A stretch of 64,000 nucleotides of DNA from positions 1 to 64,000 of the forward strand of contig NZ_JNYZ01000013.1 of assembly GCF_000717335.1 (NCBI RefSeq), written 5' to 3'. Positions 16,450-24,924 of this stretch are shown in pieces. Numbering within the stretch: position 1 is the first letter of the stretch; each line of letters opens with the position of its first letter. A model generated the notes under the pieces. The model ran no database searches, was not told the DNA's origin, and was given only the letters and a program-made list of their open reading frames with translations. Position numbers and translations under genes: made by a program. This DNA comes from Amycolatopsis jejuensis. GTDB taxonomy: Bacteria > Actinomycetota > Actinomycetes > Mycobacteriales > Pseudonocardiaceae.

Positions 16450-17133
16450 TCAGTTGGGGCTGATCCACTGCCCGGTGCCGGAGTCGATTTTCGCGACGCC
16501 GCTCAGCAGCTGCGCGCCCTCGCCACCCCAGGCCGCATCGCTCGCCGGGTCGATCGCGTGGTTCGCGCCGCCGGTCTCGGTCCATTCGCCGGAGCCGGTG
16601 TGCTCGTACGTGGTGGTGCTGCCGTCCGCGCCGATCTGCACCGCGACGTCGGCATCGCCGTCCTTGTCGGTGTCGGTGAACGCGATCGTGCCGCCGGACT
16701 TGGTCTCGACGACCGCGGTGTCGTTGTGCCCGTCGTGGTCCGTGTCGATCGTGGCGACCCCGGCGTCGACCTCGCCGCCGGGCAGGTCCGCGTGGATGTG
16801 GCCGGTGGTGGAGGAGTCCTGCGACGTCGACTCCGTACCGCCGGGGTGGCCCTGTCCGGACTCGACCCACGATCCGCTGGCCTCGTCGTACACCGCCTGG
16901 TCGACGACGTGCCCGGTGGAGTCGACCACCGCGTAGTGGTCGGCGACGCCGTCGTGGTCGGTGTCCCCGAACGCCTGCGCCGTGCCGTCGCCGTGCTCGA
17001 CGATCGCGGTGTCGGCGACCCCGTCCTGGTCGGCGTCGTAGTTCACCTCGGCCTGGTAGTCCTGCCCCTCGACGTGGACGGTCATGGCCTCGGGCCCGCT
17101 CGCGTCGGTGCCGCCACTCTCGTCGACCCACAT
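16450..17133 (-). CDS. DUF6802-like protein with Asp-rich calcium-type repeats
   Basis: 227 residues from ATG 17133, set by AAGGGGGA (17141-17148) upstream; the frame stays open to 17175. Very acidic, with no signal peptide. At least four segments follow the pattern D-x-D-x-D-G-x-x-D, each followed by a short hydrophobic strand: YDADQDGVADTAIV, GDTDHDGVADHYAVV, IDTDHDGHNDTAVV, TDTDKDGDADVAV. These look like thrombospondin-3/EF-loop calcium sites. It matches my recollection of DUF6802 proteins of Pseudonocardiaceae, function unknown. It ends IDSGTGQWISPN. Calcium binding is inference from the loops. Confidence 0.75.
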   Translation of the reverse strand: MWVDESGGTDASGPEAMTVHVEGQDYQAEVNYDADQDGVADTAIVEHGDGTAQAFGDTDHDGVADHYAVVDSTGHVVDQAVYDEASGSWVESGQGHPGGTESTSQDSSTTGHIHADLPGGEVDAGVATIDTDHDGHNDTAVVETKSGGTIAFTDTDKDGDADVAVQIGADGSTTTYEHTGSGEWTETGGANHAIDPASDAAWGGEGAQLLSGVAKIDSGTGQWISPN

Positions 17134-17232
17134 GGGTTGGTCCCCCTTATTACGGCCGGGTCTGCGCTGATTCATGCGTAAGACTCACGTTAGGCCGGTT
17201 CGGTTCCCGTCCACAAGCCGATCATCGGCGGG

Positions 17233-17814
17233 TCAGCCCGGCAGGTTGACCGGAAGACCGAGGCCGGTGAGCGGAACGCACCAGGTCCCGCCCTCCTCCT
17301 GGCTGAACTCCAGCCTGCCGATGGACGGCGGACGGCCGGTGCGGGTCACTTCGACCTCGTAGTACTGCCAGCCGGACGAGGCCTGCGCTTTCCGCCCGAG
17401 GCGCATCCGGACGCCGTCCGTGGCGAACCCGGCGACCGACCGGGTCGCGGGGTACTCGGTGGAGGGGTGGCAGTTGACGTTCTGCAGGCCGATCGGGTCC
17501 CGCTGGTTGACCGCATCGACGTACGCCTGGACGACGACCTCGGGGCCGCCTGCCGGACGGTGCACTTCCACACTGTCGTCGGTGACCACGACGAAGATCG
17601 TGATCCCGGCCGCGGCGAGGACCACGACGCCTGCCAGGCAGATGCCGATGATCAGCCCGGTACGGCGGCGTTTCGGCGGCGGCGCGCCGGTGGAGGCCCG
17701 GCCGCTGGGGTAACCCGGAGGCGGGCCCGGCCACTGCGGCGTGCCCCACTGTGGCGACACGGGCTGCGGCGGCGGCTGCTGGTGCGGTGGCGGGTAGCCG
17801 GGTCCGTACGTCAC
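17233..17814 (-). CDS. Proline-rich single-pass membrane protein
   Basis: 193 residues from GTG 17814 (MTYGPGYPPP), 8 nt after the stop of the dynamin gene; the frame also allows a start at 17835, overlapping it. Residues 1-50 are rich in Pro, Gln and Gly and cytosolic. A basic KRRR stop-transfer cluster precedes one helix (GLIIGICLAGVVVLAAAGIT). An extracytoplasmic domain with two Cys (NVNCHPSTEY and GTWCVPL) follows, reminiscent of NTF2/DUF4878-like lipid-face domains. It is the last gene of the dynamin operon and may link the GTPase complex to the envelope. Function unknown. Confidence 0.75.
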   Translation of the reverse strand: MTYGPGYPPPHQQPPPQPVSPQWGTPQWPGPPPGYPSGRASTGAPPPKRRRTGLIIGICLAGVVVLAAAGITIFVVVTDDSVEVHRPAGGPEVVVQAYVDAVNQRDPIGLQNVNCHPSTEYPATRSVAGFATDGVRMRLGRKAQASSGWQYYEVEVTRTGRPPSIGRLEFSQEEGGTWCVPLTGLGLPVNLPG

Positions 17815-17821
17815 GAACCGA

Positions 17822-19642
17822 TCATGCCCGATCACGCACCGTGCGAATGCGCGACAGGAGGGTTTCCGCGCGAGTGTGGCCGTCCGTGACGTCCTTCAGG
17901 CGTTTCGACACGATCGCGATCTTCTTGGCCCGTTCCTGCGCGCTCATCTTGATCGTCCGGTCGACGTCCTTCAGCTCGGCCTCGATCGCCTCGATGCGAC
18001 GGCCAAGCGCCTCGTCCAGGGCGAGCGACAGCTGTTGTTCGGCCTCGATGAGCTGTTCCGCGATGAGCTGGTCGAGCGTCGAACGGGCGTCCGCGATGGC
18101 TTCGACCAGCCATTGCTTCAGGTGCTGTTTGTCCGCGGCGTGTTTGCGCGTACGGGCCATCCACCAGCCCGCGCCGAGGCCGATCACGATCGTCGCCGGG
18201 AGGACCACCGGGTTGAGGATCGCGACGCCCGCCAGCGGCAGCGCGGCGATCTTGCCCGCGCCCACGCCGCCGGAGATTCCCATGAACACCAACAGTTTGT
18301 CCTCGGCCGTCGGTGGCCGTTTGTCCGGCGGGCGCAAGACGACGGGCGGACCTCCGGCGCGCAGGAACTGGGCCCGCAGCACCGCCAGTTCCTCGGCGGA
18401 GAACAGCTCCGACAACGCCACGTTGGTCACCTGATTCAGCCGCTGTGACAACAACATCGACACCCGCTGCGACGCCGTCTGCAGCGCGATGTCCACTTCC
18501 TGCGGCAGCCCGGGCAGCTGGTCGCGCTTCGCGCCGTCGATGCGCTGGCGGAAATACGCTTGCGCCTCCCGCATTTCCCGGCTGCTCTCGTGCCCGACCT
18601 CGACCCGCGTGCGCTGGATCTCGCCGCGCAGCCGGAGCTGCCAGCCACGCGTGGACGTGCGGCGCTGGGCCTGGAGATCGTCGCGGCGGGCGCGCAGTTG
18701 CTCGGCTTCCGCTTCGCCGGCCGACAAAGCACGGCTTTCCGCCTGCAGTTTCGCCTTGATCCCGGCCAGCGCGCTCGACAGCGACCGCAGCGTGTTGGCT
18801 TCCGTCAACATCATCGACCGGCCGACCAGCAGCTCCTGCAACGCCACCTGCACCGCCGCGATCCCGGACTTCTCCCGCAGCATGGCCGCGACCTGCTCGT
18901 TCGGCGCCTTCGCCGCAGTTTCGAACACGCGCGCCGACACCGGGTGGAACACCGCTCCGGCAAACCGCGGCGCATGCTCGGCCAGCAGCTGCCGGTCGGC
19001 TTCGAGGATCTCGCGCCAGCCGCGGAACGCGTCGGTTTTGGCCAGTACGAACACGACCGTCTCCACGCGGTCGGCGACCTCGCGCAGGAACTGCAGCTCG
19101 CTGGACGTGAACGGCGCCGACGCGTCGACCACGAACACGAGCGCGGTCGCGCCCGCGGCGGCTTCCTTGGCCAGCTCGCCGTGCAGGGAATCGAGGCCGC
19201 CGACCCCCGGTGTGTCGACCAGGGTCAGCCGTTCCAGCAGCGGGACCGGGCCGGACACCTCGACGTAGCGTGGCGGCAGCTGTCCCGGCGGCAGCTCGTG
19301 CGCCGCGGACACCCAGTGGACCAGCTGCGTGAGGTCGATGGGCACGGACGCGAGCTGACCCGGGTAGCACGCCTGCGCGCCCCACTGCGGCGCGTGTTCG
19401 AAGACGAGGTACGTGGCGGTGGCGACGTCCGCGTCCACCGGGGACAGCCCTGGGGTCGCGAGGAGGGCGTTGACCAGCGAACTCTTGCCGCGGTTGGTCT
19501 CGCCGACCACGACCACCGACGGCTTCTCCGACCGCGCGCGGCGTACGTCGTCGACCCATTTGGCGGCCTGCGGATCGGCCTCGCGGACCACGGCGAGCAG
19601 CTGCTCACGAGCGTCCTGGACCTGGAGGGGGAGCGTGGTCAC
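17822..19642 (-). CDS. Dynamin-like GTPase (IniA-like size)
   Basis: 606 residues from GTG 19642, overlapping the GrpE-like stop by 4 nt (GTGA). The dynamin G domain has G1 GETNRGKSS (47-55), G3 DTPGVGG and G4 LAKTDAF. A long helical region follows, then a hydrophobic hairpin at about residues 440-480 (GKIAALPLAGVAILNPVVLPA) and a C-terminal coiled coil. This is the bacterial dynamin-like architecture, membrane-remodelling GTPases such as mycobacterial IniA or Streptomyces DynA/DynB. It has no outer signal and should act at the inner membrane. The P-loop reads GxTNRGKSS, intact for nucleotide binding. Confidence 0.85.
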   Translation of the reverse strand: MTTLPLQVQDAREQLLAVVREADPQAAKWVDDVRRARSEKPSVVVVGETNRGKSSLVNALLATPGLSPVDADVATATYLVFEHAPQWGAQACYPGQLASVPIDLTQLVHWVSAAHELPPGQLPPRYVEVSGPVPLLERLTLVDTPGVGGLDSLHGELAKEAAAGATALVFVVDASAPFTSSELQFLREVADRVETVVFVLAKTDAFRGWREILEADRQLLAEHAPRFAGAVFHPVSARVFETAAKAPNEQVAAMLREKSGIAAVQVALQELLVGRSMMLTEANTLRSLSSALAGIKAKLQAESRALSAGEAEAEQLRARRDDLQAQRRTSTRGWQLRLRGEIQRTRVEVGHESSREMREAQAYFRQRIDGAKRDQLPGLPQEVDIALQTASQRVSMLLSQRLNQVTNVALSELFSAEELAVLRAQFLRAGGPPVVLRPPDKRPPTAEDKLLVFMGISGGVGAGKIAALPLAGVAILNPVVLPATIVIGLGAGWWMARTRKHAADKQHLKQWLVEAIADARSTLDQLIAEQLIEAEQQLSLALDEALGRRIEAIEAELKDVDRTIKMSAQERAKKIAIVSKRLKDVTDGHTRAETLLSRIRTVRDRA

Positions 19643-20028
19643 GGGGCCCGCTTCGCGTAGACGGTGACGATCGGCGCCCGCAACAGCCGGTCGTGATCGG
19701 CGAACCCGACGACCTCGGTTTCCGCGACGACGCCGTCGAGCTCGGGATCGTCCGTGGCCACGGCACCGCCTGCCTCGTGCCGCGCCGGGTCGAACCGTTC
19801 GCCCTCGGCCCGCAATGCGGTGACCCCGAGGTCGGCGAGGCCGTGCTCGAGCCGCTCGGCGACGCCGTTGCTGCGCGCGCGATCCAGCGCGTACAGGCAC
19901 AGCTGGATGAGCGCCTGCCGGTCGGCCAGCGCGCGTTCGAGGTCACCGGGGGCAGCTACGACGTCCACATCGGGTTTCGACGCGGCCGCCGCGCCTTCGG
20001 TTCCCGCACTCCGGCGGAACCACCCCAT
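19639..20028 (-). CDS. GrpE-like protein
   Basis: 129 residues from ATG 20028, which overlaps the TetR stop by one base (TGATG) behind GGGAGG. The second half matches the GrpE beta-domain pattern: LGVTALRAEGERFDPARHEA, then VVGFADHDRLLRAPIVTVY. The first half is short with one helix (LADRQALIQLCLYALDRA) in place of the long GrpE coiled coil, so it is a compact variant. Canonical GrpE is the nucleotide exchange factor of DnaK. No Hsp70 gene is nearby, so the partner may be elsewhere or the fold may serve the dynamin directly (inference). Confidence 0.7.
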   Translation of the reverse strand: MGWFRRSAGTEGAAAASKPDVDVVAAPGDLERALADRQALIQLCLYALDRARSNGVAERLEHGLADLGVTALRAEGERFDPARHEAGGAVATDDPELDGVVAETEVVGFADHDRLLRAPIVTVYAKRAP

Positions 20029-20645
20029 CAGGGCCTCCCTCTGCCGGTCCCCGACGGGACGAGCATCCGTTCCAGCAGCGTTCGCAGTACCGCTTGTTCG
20101 TGTCCGGTGTCCAGGGCGGGGTCGAGACTCGCCCGGGACAGCAGCGCGTCCACCAGCGCCACGATCCAGTTTCCCGCATCGGCCGGCGACACGACGGGGG
20201 ACAGGCGGCCGGACTCGACCCCGCGGGTGATCACGTCGGCCAGGCCGATGCGCATGCGGTCGTCGTTTTCGCGGATCAGGGTGGCGAACTCCGGGTCCCG
20301 CGCGGCTTGCGCGGCGGCTTCGAGGATCAGCCGGACGACGCCCGGTATCTGCAGCGGCGCAGTCAGATGCATGAGGACATGCCGGACGGCGTCCCACGCG
20401 TCATCGATTTTCGCCGCCGCAGCAAGGACTTCCTCGTTGTCGGCCGTGTCCGCTTCGAAAATGCCGACGAAAACCGCCCGTTTGGTGGGGAAGTAGTGGA
20501 ACAGGCTGCCCGAGCTGATCCCCGCGGCGCGGCAGATGTCGGCGGTCGATGTTTTCTCGAAACCGTTGCGGGCAAAGCATTCTGCGGCCGCGTCGAGGAT
20601 GGCGCGCCGCTTTGCCGCGTGCTTCGCCGGGTCGACGGTCCTCAT
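20028..20645 (-). CDS. TetR-family regulator of the dynamin operon
   Basis: 205 residues from ATG 20645. The N-terminal TetR HTH is typical (KRRAILDAAAECFARNGFEKTSTADICRAAGISSGSLFHYF). The remainder is an all-helical ligand domain. The start overlaps the stop of the YqeB-like gene by 4 nt. A near-perfect 20-bp palindrome fills the spacer of the operon promoter upstream of the YqeB-like gene, so it is likely the autorepressor of the whole five-gene unit. The ligand is unknown. Confidence 0.9.
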   Translation of the reverse strand: MRTVDPAKHAAKRRAILDAAAECFARNGFEKTSTADICRAAGISSGSLFHYFPTKRAVFVGIFEADTADNEEVLAAAAKIDDAWDAVRHVLMHLTAPLQIPGVVRLILEAAAQAARDPEFATLIRENDDRMRIGLADVITRGVESGRLSPVVSPADAGNWIVALVDALLSRASLDPALDTGHEQAVLRTLLERMLVPSGTGRGRP

Positions 20646-21121
20646 CGTTCGGGTGGCGGTTCGTCGAGCCACGGGCGGCCGTGCGTGGTGAACGCGAGCG
20701 CCAGCTGACGGCGGTTCAGGTCGGTCTTCTCCCTGGCCAGTTCGCGGTCGCCTTCGCCGAGCAGGACGAGCTTGCCGTCGTCGACGAACACTGCGGTCAA
20801 CGGCGTGTCGATGCGCCGTCGCCGCTCGCGTCGTTCGAGCGTGACGCGCGTGGCCGACACCGTGACCACCAGCCGGTCCCACGCCCACATCCACGCGAAC
20901 GCCAGCCCCAGCAGCGCGCCCACGGCAACCGAAGCGAGCAACCGCCCCGGCTGGGGCACCGAGTGCAGCAGCCGGAACGGGCCCTGCACCGGGAACCAGG
21001 TCAGGGAGACGATCCAGCCGGACAGGGCCTGCACGCCCCAGCCGAGCGCCGCCCCGGCCGCCGGGCAGGCGACCCACGACCCGCGCCGCACCCAGGTCGG
21101 CTCGTCGACCACTGTCTCCAT
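20642..21121 (-). CDS. YqeB-like membrane protein
   Basis: 159 residues from ATG 21121; the frame remains open to 21250, but the promoter and operator lie there. Two hydrophobic segments (WVACPAAGAALGWGVQALSGWI and LLASVAVGALLGLAFAWMW), FPVQGPFRLLHSV between them, then a PH-like cytosolic domain (TRVTLERRERRRRIDTPLTAVFVDDGKLVLL). This matches actinobacterial proteins annotated as YqeB family, whose function is unknown; the usual longer C-terminus is missing. First gene of the TetR/GrpE-like/dynamin operon. The ATG lies 8 nt after a TATTAT hexamer, so the mRNA is probably nearly leaderless. Confidence 0.65.
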   Translation of the reverse strand: METVVDEPTWVRRGSWVACPAAGAALGWGVQALSGWIVSLTWFPVQGPFRLLHSVPQPGRLLASVAVGALLGLAFAWMWAWDRLVVTVSATRVTLERRERRRRIDTPLTAVFVDDGKLVLLGEGDRELAREKTDLNRRQLALAFTTHGRPWLDEPPPER

Positions 21122-21129
21122 GGCGACCA

Positions 21130-21157
21130 ATAATAGACCGCGTACTCGGTTTATCAA
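21130..21157 (-). promoter_or_regulatory. Promoter and TetR operator of the dynamin operon
   Basis: On the minus strand: -35 TTGATA (21152-21157), 16-bp spacer, -10 TATTAT (21130-21135), the best-conserved promoter in the window. The spacer is covered by TAAACCG-N6-CGGTCTA (21134-21153), a dyad with 6 of 7 bases symmetric per arm, well placed for a TetR dimer to occlude RNA polymerase. Confidence 0.7.
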
Positions 21158-21227
21158 TGCGCCCGGTCCGTTTTTGTCGTACCTGAGGTCTGTACTGGGG
21201 GAAGTTGTGTCGGCGGTGGAGGCGGGA

Positions 21228-22178
21228 ATGACGGATGGTGGCGAGTTCACCCGGTTGGCGAGCGGGTTCCGGCCGGAGTTGCTCGGCTACTGCTATCGCA
21301 TGCTCGGTTCGCTGGACGAGGCCGAGGACGTGGTGCAGGAGACCTACCTGCGCGCATGGCGGGCGTATGCCGGATTCGAGGGGCGCTCGTCGCTGCGCAG
21401 CTGGCTGTACCGGATTGCCGCGAACGCCTGCTGGACCGCGCTCGAGAAGCGGGGGCGGCGACCATTGCCGTCAGGGCTCGGCGGGCCGAGCACGAATCCG
21501 CAGGCGGTGCTTGCGAAGCCGGAGGTTTCGTGGCTGCAGCCGTTGCCCGAGGTCGTGCTGAACACGATGGACCCGGCCGCCATCGTCGCCGGGCGCGGCA
21601 GTCTGCGGCTGGCCTTGGTCGCCGCGTGGCAGCACCTGCCCGCGCGGCAGCGGGCGGTGCTGATCCTGCGAGACGTCATGGCCTGGCGCGCGGCGGAGGT
21701 CGCCGAGGCGCTCGAGATGACCCCCACTGCGGTGAAAAGCGCTCTGCAGCGCGCCCGCGAACACCTCAAGCAGGTCGCCCCGGCGGAACACAACCTCGTC
21801 GAACCGGCTGACGCCCGCGTCCGGACTCAGCTCGACGGGTTCATGACGGCCTTCGAGACGGCTGACGTCAACGCGTTGACCCGGCTGCTGCGCGAGGACG
21901 TCGAGCTGGAAATGCCCCCGTACTCGACGTGGTTTGCCGGGCGGACCGCGGTCGTGCAGTTCCTCGAGACGCGGGTGCTGGCCACCGGCGCCAAGCGGAC
22001 GGTCGCGACGCGCGCCAATGGTCAACCCGCCATCGCCGTCTACGCCTGGGAAGACGGGGCCTATCGAGCTCACGCCATTCACGTCTTGACCTGCACCGAC
22101 ACCGGGATCGCGCGAATCGTCGCGTTCCTCGATCCGGCACTGTTCGGCGCGTTCGAGCTCCCGCTAGAGAGGAGGTGA
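21228..22178 (+). CDS. SigG-like ECF sigma factor with SnoaL-like C-terminal domain
   Basis: 316 residues from ATG 21228, chosen for GGAGG 5 nt upstream; GTG 21207 (323 residues, GGGGGA upstream) is an alternative. Region 2 is clear (LLGYCYRMLGSLDEAEDVVQ, then YLRAWRAYAGFEGRSSLRSW), and region 4 follows (LPARQRAVLILRDVMAWRAA, VAEALEMTPTAVKSALQRAR). The C-terminal extension (PPYSTWFAGRTAVVQFLETRVL) is SnoaL/NTF2-like, as in SigG and related sigma factors, where it modulates activity in place of a separate anti-sigma. No anti-sigma gene follows. The MFS and SDR genes 70 nt downstream are probably co-transcribed. Confidence 0.85.
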   Translation: MTDGGEFTRLASGFRPELLGYCYRMLGSLDEAEDVVQETYLRAWRAYAGFEGRSSLRSWLYRIAANACWTALEKRGRRPLPSGLGGPSTNPQAVLAKPEVSWLQPLPEVVLNTMDPAAIVAGRGSLRLALVAAWQHLPARQRAVLILRDVMAWRAAEVAEALEMTPTAVKSALQRAREHLKQVAPAEHNLVEPADARVRTQLDGFMTAFETADVNALTRLLREDVELEMPPYSTWFAGRTAVVQFLETRVLATGAKRTVATRANGQPAIAVYAWEDGAYRAHAIHVLTCTDTGIARIVAFLDPALFGAFELPLERR

Positions 22179-22247
22179 GCGGTTCCTTTCCGATCCGCGG
22201 CCGGTCTGCCCTTCGTACGTCCTCTCGAACCTGCGAAGGAATGACGA

Positions 22248-23660
22248 ATGGCACAACAGACGATCGCGCCCGGCCATGTCGGCGACCCACCCGTCCGGCG
22301 CGGCTGGACCCTTGTGCTCGCCGGGCTCGGCGCGTTCCTGTGCTCGCTGGACGTGGTGGTCGTGGCCACCGCGCTGCCGACGCTGCGCACGGACCTCGGC
22401 GCGAACCTGTCGGACCTGGAATGGACGATCAACGCGTACAACCTGGCGTTCGCCTGCCTGATGCTCACCGGCTCGGCGCTCGGCGACCGCTTCGGCAGGC
22501 GGCGGATGTACCTGGTGGGGCTTGCGGTGTTCAGCCTCGCCTCGGTCGCCTGCGCGCTGTCGACCAGCGCGACCGGGCTGATCGTCGCGCGCGTGGTCGA
22601 AGGGGCCGGCGCCGCCGTCGTCCTGCCGCTCACCCTCACGCTGATCAGCGACGCTTTCCCCACGGGCAACCGCGGGATGGCGATCGGGCTGTGGGGCGGG
22701 ATCACCGGGCTCGGGGTGGCCGCCGGTCCGGTGCTCGGCGGCGCCATCGTGCAGGGCGTGGCCTGGCAGTGGATCTTCTGGATCAACGTGCCGGTCGGAC
22801 TCGCCATGATCCCGGCTTCCGCCTTGCTGCTGCGGGAAAGCCGTGGTCCGCGGCCGAACCTCGACCTCGTCGGGGTCATGCTGGCCGCGGCCGGAATGTT
22901 CGCGCTGACCTTGGCGCCGGTGCGGGCGCCGTCGATCGGCTGGGACAGCGCCGAGGTGCTCGTCTCGCTCGTGGCCGGGGTGGTGCTCGTGGTTGCTTTC
23001 CTGCGTTGGGAGCGGCGGGCGGCCCATCCGATGCTGCCGCTGGCGTACTTCCGCCTGCGCGGATTCTCGACGGCGGGCGGGGTGATCTTCTTCCAGTTCC
23101 TTTCCCTGCTCGGCAGCCTGTTCATGATCACCCAGCTGTTCCAGATCGGGCTCGGCAACACCCCGCTGGAGGCCGGGCTGCGGATCCTGGTGTGGACCGG
23201 GATGCCCATGCTGGTCGCGCCGGTCGCCGGGGCGCTGGCCGACCGCGTCGGCGTGCGGCCGTTCCTGCTCGGCGGGCTTCTCCTTCAGGCCGCCGGCCTC
23301 GGCTGGCTGGCCATGGTGACCGAACCCGGCGTGAGTTACGCGCGCCTCGTCGGACCGCTGATCGTCGCCGGTGCGGGCATCGGGATGATCTTCGCGACCA
23401 CTGCGGGCGCCGCGACCGCCGCCGTCCCGATCGACGACACCGGGGTCGCCGCCGGAGCCAACACCGCACTGCGGGAACTCGGCGGAGTATTCGGCGTCGC
23501 CATCCTCGCCGCCGTTTTCGCCCACTACGGCAGTTACGCGTCCCCAGAAGCATTCGTCGACGGATTCAAACCCGCGCTCTGGGTGGCTGCCGCCCTTGCC
23601 GCCGTCGGAATCATCGCCGCCGTCTTCGCCCCTGCTCGACCAGATGGAGTTACCCGATGA
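22248..23660 (+). CDS. MFS drug-efflux transporter, DHA2 (EmrB/QacA) family
   Basis: 470 residues, 14 predicted helices. DHA2 signatures: FLCSLDVVVVATALPTLRTDL in helix 1, LTGSALGDRFGRRRMYLVGL (motif A) and GPVLGGAIVQGVAWQWIFWINVPVG (motif C). It should be a proton-driven multidrug or metabolite exporter. ATG 22248 follows GAAGGA by 7 nt. It sits between a SigG-like sigma gene and an SDR gene whose start overlaps its stop (ATGA), so the three form one unit. Confidence 0.9.
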   Translation: MAQQTIAPGHVGDPPVRRGWTLVLAGLGAFLCSLDVVVVATALPTLRTDLGANLSDLEWTINAYNLAFACLMLTGSALGDRFGRRRMYLVGLAVFSLASVACALSTSATGLIVARVVEGAGAAVVLPLTLTLISDAFPTGNRGMAIGLWGGITGLGVAAGPVLGGAIVQGVAWQWIFWINVPVGLAMIPASALLLRESRGPRPNLDLVGVMLAAAGMFALTLAPVRAPSIGWDSAEVLVSLVAGVVLVVAFLRWERRAAHPMLPLAYFRLRGFSTAGGVIFFQFLSLLGSLFMITQLFQIGLGNTPLEAGLRILVWTGMPMLVAPVAGALADRVGVRPFLLGGLLLQAAGLGWLAMVTEPGVSYARLVGPLIVAGAGIGMIFATTAGAATAAVPIDDTGVAAGANTALRELGGVFGVAILAAVFAHYGSYASPEAFVDGFKPALWVAAALAAVGIIAAVFAPARPDGVTR

Positions 23661-24328
23661 CCACTGCACTCGTCACCGGCGCCACCCGGGGTTTCGGCCA
23701 CGCCATCGCCACCGAACTGGCCGCAACCGGCGTCACCGTCGTCGGCGTGGGCCGCGACCAGCTCGCCGACGGCACGGAAGCCCACCGGCTCCTTGACCTC
23801 CACCGGCCGCAGATCCTGGTCCTCAACGCCGGGGCCACCCCGCCTGCCGAGCCGATCCATCGGCAAACGTGGGAAACCTTCAGCCGCAACTGGGACGTCG
23901 ACGTCCGGCACGTCTTCACCTGGCTCCGCGAAAGCCTCCTGCTGCCACTGGCTCCCGGCAGCGTCGTGATCACCCTGTCCAGCGGAGCCGCGCTCGCCGG
24001 GTCCCCGCTCAGCGGTGGCTACGCCGGAGCCAAGGCCACCATCCGATTCATCACCGGGTACGCCGCCGAGGAGTCCGCGCGGGCGGGTCTCGGCATCCGG
24101 TTCGTGTCCGTACTGCCGAAGCTGACCCCGGCCACCGGCCTGGGCGCGAGCGCGGTGGCCGCCTACGCCGAGCGGCAAGGGGTCGACTTACCGACTTTCC
24201 TCGCGGGCCTCGGCCCGACGCTCACCACCGCCCAGGTCGGCAAGGCCATCACCGACCTGGCCACCGACCCCGCCCACGAACAGGGCGCCTACCTGCTCAC
24301 CCCGGCCGGGCTGGCGCCGGCGCCCTAA
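23657..24328 (+). CDS. Short-chain dehydrogenase/reductase
   Basis: 223 residues, start overlapping the MFS stop by 4 nt. The cofactor motif TGATRGFG has Phe in place of the usual Ile, LNAGATPP replaces NNAG, the Ser motif is TLSSGAA and the active site is YAGAK (Tyr-x3-Lys). All catalytic residues are present. Cytosolic NAD(P)-dependent oxidoreductase, substrate unknown. It overlaps the convergent hypothetical gene by 4 nt. Confidence 0.9.
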   Translation: MTTALVTGATRGFGHAIATELAATGVTVVGVGRDQLADGTEAHRLLDLHRPQILVLNAGATPPAEPIHRQTWETFSRNWDVDVRHVFTWLRESLLLPLAPGSVVITLSSGAALAGSPLSGGYAGAKATIRFITGYAAEESARAGLGIRFVSVLPKLTPATGLGASAVAAYAERQGVDLPTFLAGLGPTLTTAQVGKAITDLATDPAHEQGAYLLTPAGLAPAP

Positions 24329-24894
24329 GCCAGCTCGCGGATCAGGGTGCGCATGGCGTGGTCCAGCTCGGGAACGTCCGCCGCCAGCCGGGACGACACC
24401 AGCAGCCGGTGTTCCGTGCGCAGCCACACCCGGCCCGCCACCGGGACCTCCAGTACCGACAACCGGAACGGCCGGGCGCGGCGGCCGAGCTCCACCTCCG
24501 TCTCGCGCACCAGCCTGCCCAGCCGCTCACCGGCGAGGATCTGGCGGCGGTGGAAGCCGGACGCGACCGGCCGCCGGGCGGTGGCGAAGTGGTCGGCCGC
24601 GGCGGCGGCGAAGTGCTGGACCGCCAGGTCGAGCGCCGATCCGCTGACCCGCCGGGTTCGCGCCGGACCTCGCTCACGCGCGAGCAGCCCGTTCCACCAC
24701 TGCGGCCACTGCGCCTGCACCGCCGCGCGGTCGAGCGCCGGGGGCACGTGCACCGGCACCGCCGGTTCGACCGGGGGCAGCAGCTGGCCGTCGGCGACCG
24801 AGAGCGCCAGGACGTCACGAAGGTAAAGCGCCACGTCGATCTCGGGCTCGCTCCCCCAGTACACCTGCCACGAGGTGGTGTTCTCCAGCCGCAC
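24325..24894 (-). CDS. Hypothetical protein downstream of dynamin 2
   Basis: 189 residues from GTG 24894 (MRLENTTSWQVYWGSEPEID). A TAGGCT hexamer (minus, 24901-24906) is 6 nt upstream, so a leaderless start is inferred, within the 3' end of the preceding dynamin gene. No signal peptide or membrane segment. Notable regions are LPPVEPAVPVHVPPALD and a basic middle (TARRPVASGFHRRQILAG). I do not recognise the family. It follows the dynamin-2 gene on the same strand and could be functionally tied to it. Confidence 0.65.
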   Translation of the reverse strand: MRLENTTSWQVYWGSEPEIDVALYLRDVLALSVADGQLLPPVEPAVPVHVPPALDRAAVQAQWPQWWNGLLARERGPARTRRVSGSALDLAVQHFAAAAADHFATARRPVASGFHRRQILAGERLGRLVRETEVELGRRARPFRLSVLEVPVAGRVWLRTEHRLLVSSRLAADVPELDHAMRTLIRELA

Positions 24895-24924
24895 AAATCC
24901 AGCCTACGCGTCACGCGGACCTGG

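Noticed and set aside
17832..19559. Overlapping long frame within the dynamin gene
   Set aside because: Another frame of the same strand; only the dynamin frame holds the GTPase motifs.
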